DNA of 64,000 nucleotides from Symsagittifera roscoffensis (Eukaryota > Xenacoelomorpha > Acoela > Convolutidae), in contig NC_087070.1 in the NCBI RefSeq assembly GCF_963678635.1, positions 50,121,789-50,185,788 on the forward strand. Reading direction: 5' to 3'. Shown here one piece after another: positions 11,298 to 21,263 of the stretch (within the stretch, counting starts at the first letter, position 1; each line of letters starts with the position of its first letter). Both the position numbers and the translations under genes were made by a program. A model generated the notes under the pieces. That model was not told the origin of the DNA and ran no database searches. It saw only the letters and a list, made by a program, of their open reading frames with translations.

Positions 11298-13526
11298 AGA
11301 TTATCAGTCAAAAATTAACAAACTTGCTTTCAGGGGCGGTTCGATAATAGAGAACAACCCAATGGCACAAGGGTAATTTCAAAAAAACAGTACCTTTTGG
11401 ATTATAAGAAACAGTTTTGACAAAAGTTACAAGTTAAAAAAATCAAAATTAGTCTGAATAAAAAAAACAAGACTGTTTATATAAAAGGGAGAAAGCCTAA
11501 TTTTTCCTACTGAACTTTAGGGCCATTGGAAGATTTAATATAAAGGCGAAACCCTGAATATTCCACCTACGTTTTATTTTCCATGGAAAAATTAAAATTA
11601 AGTTAATTGATGAAATTTTCAAAACAAAAAAACTGAAAAAATTTTGTTTGATATTTTTTTTGAAAACCATTACCCAACATGGTATGTAAAGTACGAAATT
11701 ATAAATTTTGCATATAGAAATTTTTTGAATAGTCCAAATGGCATGCCTAAATTTAACTTGGAATAATTTCTGATACAGATAAAATTTCGTCTTACGAGTT
11801 AATAGTACTGAATAAATCGCGCGTTAAATGTGAGTTATAACCGATGGTCTTAACTCATAGAGTAATTTCGGATAGGGTACACCGTCTGCTCGTCACGCTA
11901 TCTTATTTTCGGCCGGATAGATTCGTGCAACTTCTTAGTCTAATACCGACCTAATCTTACTCTTATACTATTCTAGTCTCAGGTTGTTTAACTAGTCTCT
12001 GCTAGGCTCAATAGATCTAGGGTATACTGGTTTATTGCGGCTGCTGAAGTTCTCTTGGAGAGGCAACTAATTTCTAAGTTAAATTCAAATCTCTCTGGTG
12101 CTGAAATTACAAGTAATTTCAGCACTTACAAATAAGTGGGTTGTTAGTTAGATGGATCATGATTGGTTAATATTAAATACTTTACAGTGGTAAAATATCT
12201 AATTTATCCAATCATAAAATGTAGTTTAGATCAGGTTCCACCCATCCGGGTTTTACAGAGTTTTTTTAGAATAGTTTTTCTGCAATTCAAAGGATGGATG
12301 ATGGACGTTGGTATTTGGCGAACATCATATTTCTTCTGGGTTCTCCTGTTAGAGAAGTTCCAGGATCAATCGTTGTGTCTTCTTATGACAACGACTGGGT
12401 TTTCTCAACAAACTCAAACTGATTTCAGAATGGTTTTCTATGACAGGTTTTTCTGTTTCATGTAGAGAACTTCTTTTGTGTTCAACCTAGTCTGGGAATG
12501 GCGTGGAGATTGTGCGTGGAGGGGATGCCTGGTTACTCGGATCTGTACGTATACTTGAACATCGAGGTGGTCATTGGTCTAGTTCAATGAAGTCCTTTTC
12601 TGCGAAGTCAAGTCGTACTCTAAATCCTTTGAGTTGTGATTGTGGACGGCATATTTATTGTGGTTGGCCATTCTTTTTCGAGTGTAGTGGGGTCCTTTTT
12701 TCTTTGGATGTTCGTCTTTGGTGTTGTATGCTGATCTGTATACTGCAAGGTATAATTTACATTTTATAAAATTTTTATTAGTTCGGTGTTTTAATTATGA
12801 TTTTGGTTAGTTGTTTTCACAAAAGCTGTTTGTTTTAGTTCGGTTGTTTTGAAGAGTTACTCACCCTTGAGTACCTCTTATTAAAAATAGAAGTGTGGTC
12901 ACAAAGCGTGGATGTAGCGCGGTGGGTTAGGCCGGCTATAGAGCATGCTCAGGACGTCCTCTCTGTTGGGTTAGGCCAGGAGTGGGAGTATGATTTTGTG
13001 CGGTTTCTGTGAGAGGTCCTGTTATGTGATAACGTTTTATGTTGGGTTTATTGTGGTTTTTCTTATGTTTCGTTGGTTGTGTCCTTTTTTCAAAAATCAA
13101 ATTGTTTTTGGTATGGGTTTGTCTTTCGACTTTTTTGTGTTTTATTATTTCTTTTTTAGACTTTATAATAGTCTTCAAAAGAATAAATTATCTAGTTTTA
13201 AACTCGGTTAATCCGGTTTGGGTACCGTTGGTTTCCTTTCCTTAGTCATGCTGTTATTCTATGATTTGTGGTGTTTAGTAAGCTGCATTGGTTAGTTTTG
13301 TTTAGTATATAATTCCTTTCCAACCGGGTTAAAGGAAAGTTTGAAACGTGTTATCGTGTGTTAGAGTTGTCGAGTGTGAAAGCTTGAAACTGAAATTCAT
13401 TATTTAAACAATTCTTCGTGGGCGAGCTGTGCGAGTTTGGATAGAATTTTTGTGCGAGTGAATAGAAATATCAAAAGGTTAGTACTGCATTTTCGTTGTA
13501 TCAATTTACTACATAGAATTTCAATT
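11298..13526 (-). repeat. 3' LTR of the giant element (2,229 bp)
   Basis: This is an almost exact copy of 30066-32294, with about seven substitutions and no net indel (the same landmarks keep the offset of 18,768 throughout). It is unusually long for an LTR. A perfect 13-bp-arm hairpin lies at 12098-12125. Several short open frames within it are preserved in both copies simply because the copies are nearly identical. The plus-strand ends read AGATTATC and CAATT, so the terminal dinucleotides are not TG/CA. The true inner boundary could lie somewhat beyond 13526 if the other copy is truncated. Confidence 0.85.
12098..12125. promoter_or_regulatory. Perfect hairpin inside the LTR
   Basis: GTGCTGAAATTAC and its exact reverse complement are separated by only AA, giving 13 perfect base pairs. 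The same hairpin is present at 30866-30893 in the other LTR and at 32491-32518 in the extra partial LTR. A structure this regular in an LTR could act in RNA folding, dimerisation or 3' end formation; its role is not shown by sequence. Confidence 0.55.
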
Positions 13527-13830
13527 TTACTGCTAGTTTTTTGGGGAAAAATTAAGTTACAAATTTTCATCATTATTAGAATTACTGCTTTTAGGGAAAT
13601 AATTTATAAATTAATTTACTACATTGGTATGATTTTTATTGAATTTATTTAGTGCAAAATATTAATAGAGTTTTGAAGAATTTGAAGAAGTTTTCTATTT
13701 TTTATTTTTTTTGTATAATTTGTAGGTGATCGTGGGATGAAGACTAAAAATCTAAATAAGACATGGATAAGAATGGTTAGTATTTATTTCAAATTTATTA
13801 GTGAAAAATATGATAAATTATACTTACCTG
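13527..13830. other. Spacer between the 602-codon ORF and the 3' LTR
   Basis: AT-rich non-coding sequence. On the element's sense strand it contains purine-rich runs (plus-strand TTTCTATTTTTTATTTTTTTT near 13691-13712) that could serve as a polypurine tract for plus-strand priming, but they lie about 165 bases from the LTR edge defined by the repeat comparison. Either the tract is not this one or the LTR extends further inward than the other copy shows. Confidence 0.35.
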
Positions 13831-15639
13831 TTAGTCGTCGGGGAAAAAACCGTGGGGGAAGATGTCGTGTATTATGTCGGAATTTGTTAGTAATTTTGCT
13901 AGTATGCGAATGATGTTTTTAGTTTGAAGCAGTGGCCAAAGCAATTGAAGTGCTTTAATAGTTTTTAGTTCTTCAGTGCCAACTGCAAACTCATAAGGTG
14001 TGTTTTGGATGAGATTATATAATTTGTGATTGTATTTAGTGTTGTGGATGAATTCTAATATCGGGATTTCTATAGGTTGGATAAATTCATGTGGGATAAG
14101 GAAGGGTCTGGATTCTTCTGCGTTGAAGGTCTTCGTGATGGGACAAAAAATATACATTTGGGTTATGGGATCATAATTGCGAAGAATACCGTGAAGGTTA
14201 GTATCTTTGATGCAATATGTGAAGTTAAGAAAAAATGGTGATGTGTATTTAGAGTTAATAAATTGAAAACGGTGGTGTGGTTGTCTTGATGGAGTATGTA
14301 GATCAAAATTATTTTGTATGAAGCGATAATATGTATATGTGTGGGTTTGTTTAGTGCGTAACATAATGTTGTGTGAGCAGTGCAAATCGCGTTCTTGTGG
14401 TGCAAGGAAATTGACGGTTAGTGAAAATAATTGAAATCTTTCTTTAAAACTTTCGTAAGCTTGCATGTCGGTTAGTGCTTCAGAAATGACGTGGTCGAAT
14501 TTGCGATCAAATATATTGAGTGTAAATACATATGGTGTTTTTATGAAGAATTTTTCTGTGATTTGTGGGTTAGCGAAACGATCATCATCTAAAAATTGGT
14601 CTTGGTTAGCTCGGATGATGTTGTGATCGTAATATTCTAGCGTATATTCGTTAGCTCGGGGTGCAGTGTATGTTGTTAGTGACTTTTTATATCCTATATA
14701 AGTAAATTGTCTATGTGTTAGTGGTGTGGTGAATCGATATAGCATATCTTGATTTCTTTCTATATCGATGTGAGTATTAGATAAAGGTAGGCAAAGGGGG
14801 TTAGTAAAGTGATAATATGATGTCCAATGAAGTGTAGGCATTAAAACTTGTTCATCTACAAAACTACGTGTGTCGTTAGTGTCGTTAGGGGTGTTCAAAG
14901 TATACTGTGGAAATGAAAGTAAGGTGATTGCTAAAAATTCTTTCGTGTTAGTATGATTTGGATGATTAATATATTCACGGGTTGTTCCTGGTTTTGTTGG
15001 AAATGGATGGTTTGGGAATTTTCTTTTGAAAGTGCGATAAGCTCTATTAGTGCTATTTGATGATTCGGTGGATGTGGATGATGGTGCTAATGATGCGGTA
15101 TAAGCTGAAGAGGGTGTAGGGGTAGGTGGGTTTGATGATTCTATTGTGGATGAAATCTGATTTATAGTGGGGTTTTCAAGGTGGAAGGGTTGTTGTTGTA
15201 GGGTGATAAAATTATCTAGTTCTTGGGAGATTTGGGGGGTATCTGGAGAATTGGATGATCGGTCTGAATGAAATGAAGAGTAGGTTGGGGTGACTTGTGA
15301 AGCATAAGAGGGTGTAGAAATGGATGGGAGTGGGTTATTTGGCGGGATTGGTTGAAAAGGGGGTTTTGAAAAAACTGAGGAGTTGGTTTGAAAATTATTG
15401 GATGGAGATGGTTCAGAGTCTGCAAATTCATCAGGGGTTTCATTATTTGGGTTATTGAGTTGTGAAATGGAGTATAAAACTGAGATATGTGAATTAGTGT
15501 CTGAATTCATGCCTGATGTTACATTATTGGTTGGGAAATCGGGTGGCGGGAAAGCAAAAAGTGGAATTATTGTAATTGGAGTGTTGAGGTTGGTTGGATG
15601 GGAATTTGAGCGGTGTAGGGATCCAAGTTGTCGGCTCAT
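13831..15639 (-). CDS. Accessory ORF of 602 codons, unknown function
   Basis: I do not recognise this protein. It is intact and ATG-initiated, and its start overlaps the env stop in the sequence ATGA (15636-15639). Residues about 1-215 are rich in Ser, Thr, Pro and Asn and look disordered. Residues about 230-600 look globular, with many aromatic residues (Tyr, Phe, His) and a few cysteines, and end FPHGFFPDD. I see no signal peptide, membrane segment or catalytic motif. It is the last gene before the 3' LTR, where retroviruses and some errantivirus-like elements keep accessory genes. It is also the longest uninterrupted frame of the element outside pol, which argues that it has been kept under selection. 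A structural, nucleic-acid-binding or transactivator role would all be guesses. Confidence 0.75.
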   Translation of the reverse strand: MSRQLGSLHRSNSHPTNLNTPITIIPLFAFPPPDFPTNNVTSGMNSDTNSHISVLYSISQLNNPNNETPDEFADSEPSPSNNFQTNSSVFSKPPFQPIPPNNPLPSISTPSYASQVTPTYSSFHSDRSSNSPDTPQISQELDNFITLQQQPFHLENPTINQISSTIESSNPPTPTPSSAYTASLAPSSTSTESSNSTNRAYRTFKRKFPNHPFPTKPGTTREYINHPNHTNTKEFLAITLLSFPQYTLNTPNDTNDTRSFVDEQVLMPTLHWTSYYHFTNPLCLPLSNTHIDIERNQDMLYRFTTPLTHRQFTYIGYKKSLTTYTAPRANEYTLEYYDHNIIRANQDQFLDDDRFANPQITEKFFIKTPYVFTLNIFDRKFDHVISEALTDMQAYESFKERFQLFSLTVNFLAPQERDLHCSHNIMLRTKQTHTYTYYRFIQNNFDLHTPSRQPHHRFQFINSKYTSPFFLNFTYCIKDTNLHGILRNYDPITQMYIFCPITKTFNAEESRPFLIPHEFIQPIEIPILEFIHNTKYNHKLYNLIQNTPYEFAVGTEELKTIKALQLLWPLLQTKNIIRILAKLLTNSDIIHDIFPHGFFPDD

Positions 15640-17304
15640 CGTGGGCTAAAAAAATTATTATTTTGAGACTGAAAAGCGGTGGTATGGGGTTGTTCTATAA
15701 TTTGTTCATATGTCTTTTCATCTAGTGAATGATGTGTCATTATATGTTGAATGGGACTTTGTGATATGGTTGGTCTAAAATTTGGATTATGTGTTATTGC
15801 TAAATTTCGAAAATTTCGTGGGACTAGGGATAATGGATGGTTATGTGGTAGGGGTGGTAACTGTGGTGCTGTAGGCGTTATTTCTACATTGTTATGTTCT
15901 TCGTCATATGTGTTCTGTCTTGTTGCTATTTTTGTGTTGTATTCTTTTATTTGTGCGTCTAAAAGAATTTTGTTTATTGATGATGAAAAAATTCCAAAAA
16001 ATCCTGCAAATAGTATGCGTGCTACACTTGCTTGTCTATTTACTTGTGTGTGTATAGCGCATGTATTATAGATTCCTTTTAAAAGTGAAAAAAGAAATCC
16101 TATAAAGTTAAACATTGCGTATAAAATAGTTAATTTTTCTAAGATGTAATAGGGCCATCCTAGAAAATCAAGAATTTCATTTTTGAGTGTAACAAAGCTA
16201 AAAATATTTAAAGGTGAGATATCTTGTGGTCGGTATTTTTCACCGTTTAGATATATATAGTCTTTAATGTCTTTAAAATATCCGCTATAGTCTTGTGTAT
16301 AAATATCTGCAAATCCTGCGGTTTCGGCAAGTTTGCGTAAGTTTTGGTCAATTGATTGTCTTTGTATAGTGTCCATTTGTGTTAATAATTCTTGGAATTG
16401 TTGTGTTCTAATGTGATGTTGGATATCGGATTTTGAATATATTCCAATTGACTGTAGGTCAATATTTGGGTTTCGAGCAATAGCTCTAATGCTTTCAGGT
16501 GAAAATTTTTTGAGTGATTGCATTAATGTGGGATATGGGGTAAGAAGGTAATATTTATCTTCATCAGGGTTCAGTTGTACTACATTGTGGCTATTTTCCG
16601 ATCCACATGGGACTGCGGTATCCCAGAAATAGGTTCGTCTTGAAAGTGTGTCAACGAAATGTACTTTATTCTTATAAAAGATAGGGATTCTTTTATAGCA
16701 TCGTTTATCTTCAAAAACATATAGTGGTGATACTTTTTTGGTACAGGTATAGAACCATAAAATGTTTCCTTCATAGTCTAAAAAATTTGATCTATTTCCT
16801 GATAGTAAATATCCTGCGTAGGGTATTTTTAATACTGCTAGTGCAAGTGATTGTAGGATTTGTGTCCTTTCTAATTCGCATAGTTGTTGAAGTGTTTCTA
16901 ATTCAGAGAGTGACATTTCTTGAAAAATTCGGCTAATTGTGTAGTCTAATTTCATATCTAGGTGAATATCATAGTGGATATTACCGAAATATGTACTATT
17001 CATTAGTGATAGTTCTTGTAAACGTGTGCTTCTAGTGTCATGGGGCTTTAGATGTCCACCAGGGTGACCTTTACTTTTTTGAAAATCAACTGGTAGATAT
17101 GATGTTCCTTCGTTTATAGGGTGACTTGTGGCGTATGGGTCGATTTTTACTTTTCCAGTGGTCATGTCGAATCCTTTTTCGTATTCAACTAATATTTCGG
17201 AGTATTGTGTTTTGTGAAGTGGATTTCTGTATTTACATGCAAGTTCTGTTTCTTGATATATTTGAAAACGTGTCAATTTATTTTCTATATTGTGTATGTT
17301 TCTA
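15636..17304 (-). pseudogene. Env-like glycoprotein, C-terminal part
   Basis: The frame is open from just after a TAA at 17313-17315 to a TGA at 15636-15638 and contains no ATG at its beginning, so it is a continuation of the upstream env frame after a frame change. Early residues contain Cys-rich ectodomain sequence with a block around CYKRIPIFYKNKVHFVD that resembles glycoproteins found in arthropod env-bearing elements and chuvirus-like viruses (recalled resemblance only). A strongly hydrophobic segment at about residues 375-400 and a second at about 419-437 would anchor it in membrane, followed by a ~110-residue hydrophilic tail rich in Asn, His, Pro and Thr. The stop overlaps the ATG of the 602-codon ORF (ATGA). 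Confidence 0.65.
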
Positions 17305-17315
17305 AAATTGATTTA
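17302..17315 (-). other. Frame change inside env
   Basis: The upstream env frame runs into a TAG at 17302-17304, while the downstream frame is open from after a TAA at 17313-17315. The switch must therefore fall in this 14-base window, which contains a run of four T on the sense strand. This and the TGA at 17440-17442 interrupt env in this copy. Confidence 0.7.
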
Positions 17316-17439
17316 CTTGTTCATATGGGATTGATTGTATAAAATATTTTTCGTGAAATTTTATCATACGAGCGTGTATTTTTGCTACTTGAAATGTTGT
17401 ACATGTGTCTTCGGGGAACCAAACAATTGTTGCTTGTGT

Positions 17440-18234
17440 TCATGTTGTAGGGTCACAATAGCCTTGATCGTTTTTACAAGGTAATCTAATTCCTTGATAG
17501 ATCATTGTGTTGTCAGATAAATCGCGTGTGAGTTGTATTTTTTCGAGTTGTATTTTCCAATCGAAAAACATTATTTTTTGATATCCTTCATTTTTTGTGT
17601 CTGCTTTGCAGTTTGATGGGTTATTTATACCAATATGTGGTATCCAGTGTTTATCGTGTATGTCATAAGTTAATCTTCCGTGTGCGCCGTTGTATGGGTA
17701 TTTTTCATCTAATTTTATATGTCCTTGATATCTTTCAAGTTCTGCTTGATGTACAGAATCTGAAAAAACTTGGAAATATACTAACTTTCTATCTGCGTTT
17801 TTATTTCTTGTGATATTTAGTCGGAGTAACTCGTTTTTACAATCTTCGGGATTGAGATGTAAAAGTCGTTCGATATTACTCTGGTAGAATGATTCGTGGT
17901 CAAGTCGGTTTTTATTTCCATTTGAGACTTGTGAACAATGTACTTTCTTTTCAGAAAATGTTGCTGTGAATTTATATCCTATAACTGTTGTTGCTCGGGC
18001 TTTTGAATAAAGTGTCGCTATTACATTTGTAGTTTCTATAGCTTGTGGTTCTGTTTCGCATTGTGATACTTGATTTATTGCATATTTGTGTAGTGTTTTT
18101 TGTTCATTTTCTTCACAATCGTAATGTGTTACTAATAAATCTTGGGGTCCTGTGCGGGGGGAAGGGTTTATGTTCTGATTGGAGATTACTAGAAAAAAGA
18201 GTTGGAGAAAAATTAATATTTTTAGAATATACAT
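17440..18234 (-). pseudogene. Env-like glycoprotein, N-terminal part
   Basis: An ATG-initiated frame of 264 codons. Residues 1-18 are a clear hydrophobic signal peptide (MYILKILIFLQLFFLVIS). The mature part holds regularly spaced cysteines in a pattern such as HYDC...C...C that is common in retroelement and negative-strand-virus glycoproteins. It stops at TGA 17440-17442, but the same frame stays open beyond it for about 45 codons to 17302, still with Cys and Trp-rich extracellular-type sequence, and the C-terminal part follows in a shifted frame. The ATG lies inside the end of the ATG-less 395-codon frame (overlap 18222-18234). The product would be a membrane glycoprotein; in this copy it is interrupted twice. 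Confidence 0.7.
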
Positions 18235-19409
18235 GTGTATGATAATCCTGAGTATGGGTTATAAAATGTGATGTAACCAATTGTCTTTTTGGTATATCTG
18301 TCGTATTTGTATATTACTTCAGTTGTTATAAATGGTGGTGGTAGTGATTGAGCTGTTATATTTGGAGGGTTTAATGGGTAGGGATGTTGAGTAATGTTGT
18401 TTAGTTTAACCGTGATTTCAAAATTTAATTGTAGACTATTTTGTTGGAGTATTTGGATGTTATGATCACGAATGTCTTCGTGGATGTCTTGTCGATATTG
18501 TAGTCTATTGAGTGCCCAGTTGTGGAGTCGGTTACTTTCTGGGTGTTGTCCAAATAATGGTGGAGGTGCTGTGAATGTATTCCAGTCTAGTCTTAAAGGA
18601 ATATTTGTTGATGATTGTTCTCGATATCTAGTGTCGAGGTTATTTAGGAAATTTAAGTTAAAAGGCGTTAGTGAAATCTGGCTTATGGATGGTGTTGATG
18701 GTAGTGATAATGTTTCTGTTATCGATGAGGATGTTGTTGTATCCGTAGAAATATCTATTGGATCATTGATTAAATTTGGCTCACCTTGTGTGAATGAATG
18801 TGTTGTCCAATATGGTAGTCGTGAAGTTTGGTTTGTGGGGATAAAGGGATTTTCACGTATTTGTTTAGATGTTGGTGTTGAACCTAAGTAATCTGAGGGT
18901 AGGCTTGAGGTGCTACGTTGTGAAAGAAGCGTACGGGTTTCTGGTAATATACCAATGGGGTTTTCTGGAGTACTTTGTGATGGGGGTTGAGGTATATCAA
19001 AATGAACTCGGGGAGTTTGAAAATTTCTGTTTCGTCGAGGATGTATAATTTGTCTATTTATTTCGACTGTATTTTGGTTTTGACTAGGATTTCGTATTCT
19101 ACTTAATTCTTGTGGTAGTGTTGGGTATAAGTTATATGTTGGTTCGCTTAGAGGTGCTTGTCGTTGAACTGGTTCTAGTGGTTCAGATAAGCGAGCGTGT
19201 CGTTCTTCAAAGGTATATGGGTTATCTTGAAAGGAAATTCGTGTGGATGTTTGGGGGTTTTGGGTAGTTGAAGGTGGTGTTGGGTTATCATGGGATGATG
19301 TCGGTGAAGACTGACTGTGTGATTGTTGGTTAGCAATTTTTGATGGTTTTTTATTAATTCTTTTAGAGGAAAAATTTATGTTTATTATAGTATTCTTGTA
19401 GAAAAAGAA
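18222..19409 (-). CDS. 395-codon open frame with no possible start codon
   Basis: I read every codon of this frame. It is open from after a TAA at 19410-19412 to a TAA at 18222-18224 and contains no ATG, TTG, CTG or GTG. The N-terminal two thirds are rich in Ser, Thr, Pro, Gln and Asn (for example SQSSPTSSHDNPTPPSTTQN). The last ~130 residues are more ordered, with Trp, Tyr and Leu, and end in ...YNPYSGLSYTCIF. No signal peptide, membrane segment or known motif. The 5' end overlaps the 62-codon membrane ORF (19363-19551) in the +1 frame, and the 3' end overlaps the env start by 13 bases. A frame this long without stops in AT-rich DNA is unlikely by chance. It would need frameshifting, splicing or a non-standard start to be expressed. 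Confidence 0.7.
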   Translation of the reverse strand, partial: FFFYKNTIININFSSKRINKKPSKIANQQSHSQSSPTSSHDNPTPPSTTQNPQTSTRISFQDNPYTFEERHARLSEPLEPVQRQAPLSEPTYNLYPTLPQELSRIRNPSQNQNTVEINRQIIHPRRNRNFQTPRVHFDIPQPPSQSTPENPIGILPETRTLLSQRSTSSLPSDYLGSTPTSKQIRENPFIPTNQTSRLPYWTTHSFTQGEPNLINDPIDISTDTTTSSSITETLSLPSTPSISQISLTPFNLNFLNNLDTRYREQSSTNIPLRLDWNTFTAPPPLFGQHPESNRLHNWALNRLQYRQDIHEDIRDHNIQILQQNSLQLNFEITVKLNNITQHPYPLNPPNITAQSLPPPFITTEVIYKYDRYTKKTIGYITFYNPYSGLSYTCIF

Positions 19410-19551
19410 TTAGGAGGATTGTTGCTAGGGCGAATGTGATGATTGCTTTCTTTATACATTTGCATATTGTCAAGATGAGGGATGATAGAAATGTTATAAA
19501 AATTACAAATAGTAAAAAAATATCTGTTCTACTAAAAATGGTTCGTATCAT
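19363..19551 (-). CDS. Small membrane protein, 62 codons
   Basis: Residues about 11-32 and 37-53 are strongly hydrophobic and separated by a short basic/Cys turn (CKCIKK), giving a hairpin-like double membrane span. The ATG overlaps the stop of the preceding 77-codon ORF as ATGA (19548-19551). Just before its TAA at 19363-19365 is a run of five T (plus strand A 19370-19374), from which a +1 shift would enter the 395-codon frame. Small two-span proteins beside env genes can be viroporin-like, but that is inference from shape only. Confidence 0.5.
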   Translation of the reverse strand: MIRTIFSRTDIFLLFVIFITFLSSLILTICKCIKKAIITFALATILLILFLQEYYNKHKFFL

Positions 19552-19781
19552 TTAGATAATAAGTTTTGTGAATCGTACCTGTGGATATAGTCAATAGCTT
19601 TCGCAAGTTGGAGGTATAGTTCAAATATGGAATAGAAAATTAAAAAAATATTGCAAAAAATGATTAAGATTATTACAAAAGATTCAAAGGTATCAAAAAG
19701 AAATATGATTAAAAGTTTAAATATCGTTAAAAAGTTTATGAGAATGTTAAGAATTATGTTGACTGGTCGAGAGAAGGGCAT
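19548..19781 (-). CDS. Small membrane protein, 77 codons
   Basis: Two long hydrophobic segments, about residues 9-29 and 34-57, flank a single Asp/Glu/Ser turn (FDTFESF); the C-terminus is hydrophilic. ATG-initiated and ending in the ATGA overlap with the next small membrane ORF. No family recognised. It begins the 3' gene block of the element, about 580 bases after the end of pol, a spacing that leaves room for a splice acceptor or promoter. Confidence 0.5.
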   Translation of the reverse strand: MPFSRPVNIILNILINFLTIFKLLIIFLFDTFESFVIILIIFCNIFLIFYSIFELYLQLAKAIDYIHRYDSQNLLSK

Positions 19782-20361
19782 TTAAGAAATGGCTTCTCGA
19801 TCGAATATTTTTTGGTGTTTGAGGCAATTTTCAAGTGTGGTCGAATTATTTATTGGTTTTTTGACAAGTGGGTTGAGTTTTGTTAAAAATTGTTGGGGGC
19901 AAATTTTATGGTGATCGGGAGGTCTTCTTTTTCTTTATTTTTATTTGTCAAATGATCTGGGGTATTTTTGAGATTTTTATACTTTAGGCTAATTAAAATG
20001 GTCGTTCTTTTACTTTAGGCTAATTTAACATATTTGTTTTGGGGGGTATTTTAGGTCTGAGTTGGGGAAATATTGTTGATTTTTGGGTTATTAGATAAGG
20101 GAGGGTTATGATATTATGGTGATATTTATTTTAGTTGTCAAGTTGGAGTGGTTTGCTTATTTTTGACCTGGAGATCGCAAAGTTATAGTTATAGATATGC
20201 CTGGAGTTTTAATATCGTTCGTCTAGTTGATTTGTGCTAGAGTTAGAGAAGGTGACGGATTGGATGAATCCTATTGGCTAATTATGAACTAGAGTCGCTG
20301 CGTGGTTGTCAGCATGTCATTTTGAAAAATTAAAGTTCAAAATATTTCAGAGGTGCAAAGA
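19782..20361 (-). other. Spacer between pol and the 3' gene block
   Basis: No coding features. The plus strand has a short repeated phrase TTTACTTTAGGCTAAT / ACTTTAGGCTAATT near 19978-20030. In env-bearing retroelements the env mRNA is usually spliced, and an acceptor for the downstream genes would be expected in or near this interval; I cannot choose one with confidence. Confidence 0.4.
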
Positions 20362-21263
20362 TTATGAAATATAAAAGTAAAGCTGTTTTTGAAATTCGAA
20401 TTTCTTTAATATTTTAGATTGTGGGATGAATGTTTTATAGTTTTTACGTGGTTGATTTCTAAGTCGTGATGACTCTCTATGTTCTGATTTGTCGATTTGT
20501 TCTTGGAGTATTATTTTTTCTGTCAATTTTCTATTTTTTCTTTCTTTTTGAGGTATATTTTGATCTAGTTTTTTTGTATTGTTTTTTGTTGTAGTTGATT
20601 TTTTATTTTGATTTTCGAGATGAATGTCATGTTGTTCCTTTGTTTTATTCTCCGTATATGGGTTATTTTGAATAACTTTTAAACCTGTGAAAGAATATAA
20701 TTGAGTTAGTTCGCGTAGTGCGTATTCTTTTGGGTAATAAGGTAATAGATTGTTTCGATGTTGAACAATTTCTTTTTTGTCTGAATCGGTGATTTTATAT
20801 GTGACATCAGTGGGTTTGGCAATTATTTGGTATGGTCCTTTACGAAGGGGTTGTAATTTTTTAGAAATTCCTTTTTGAGTGTTAAAATTCGGTATTAAAA
20901 CAAATGTTCCAATTTTTAAATCGGAGGCTGGTGTAAAGCGTGAATTTATTTGTTCATTAATGTTTTGCCTTTGTAACAACTTTTTTGTTACTTTTTGGTA
21001 AATTTCATTGTGTTTTTTATCTCTGTTTAAAATCCATTCGGTGTGTTTACCGGAGGCTAATTTAAGAATTTGTGGGTGATGAAAATGATCTTTATCGTGT
21101 GTGTGTGTAAAGGTAGGTTATAACAAATTGAGTCTTTATTCGGTTGACGATGACTTTGTGCATTTTTATGAGAGTTTGCTGTAAACATAATTGGTTTGCG
21201 TGGCTTTTGATTAAAAACCATTTCATATGGTGACATTCCTAGAGTTGTCGGGATTTGTGAATT
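20362..21263 (-). pseudogene. Integrase C-terminal end, separated from pol by stop and frameshift
   Basis: After the TAA at 21264-21266 the pol frame continues with MSPYEMVFNQKPRKPI, a block typical of the end of the gypsy integrase core. The frame then changes at a (GT)6 run (21097-21108, CA repeats on the sense strand). The following frame (ATG-free until 20979) contains a GPY/F-like module around residues KGPYQI...VTYKI and ends with a basic tail including ESSRLRNQPRKNY, a style of C-terminus common in Ty3/gypsy polyproteins. It should contribute DNA binding and target choice to integrase. Confidence 0.75.

Noticed and set aside
12163-13245. Several open frames within the LTR (and the same ones at 30931-32013)
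   Set aside because: They are conserved only because the two LTRs are almost identical. They lie on both strands, overlap each other and have no domain or codon character of real genes.
15398-16071. Plus-strand frames inside the giant element, including 24737-25108 and 25760-26188
   Set aside because: They are shadows of the minus-strand coding frames caused by the low frequency of stops on the complementary strand of A/C-rich sequence.
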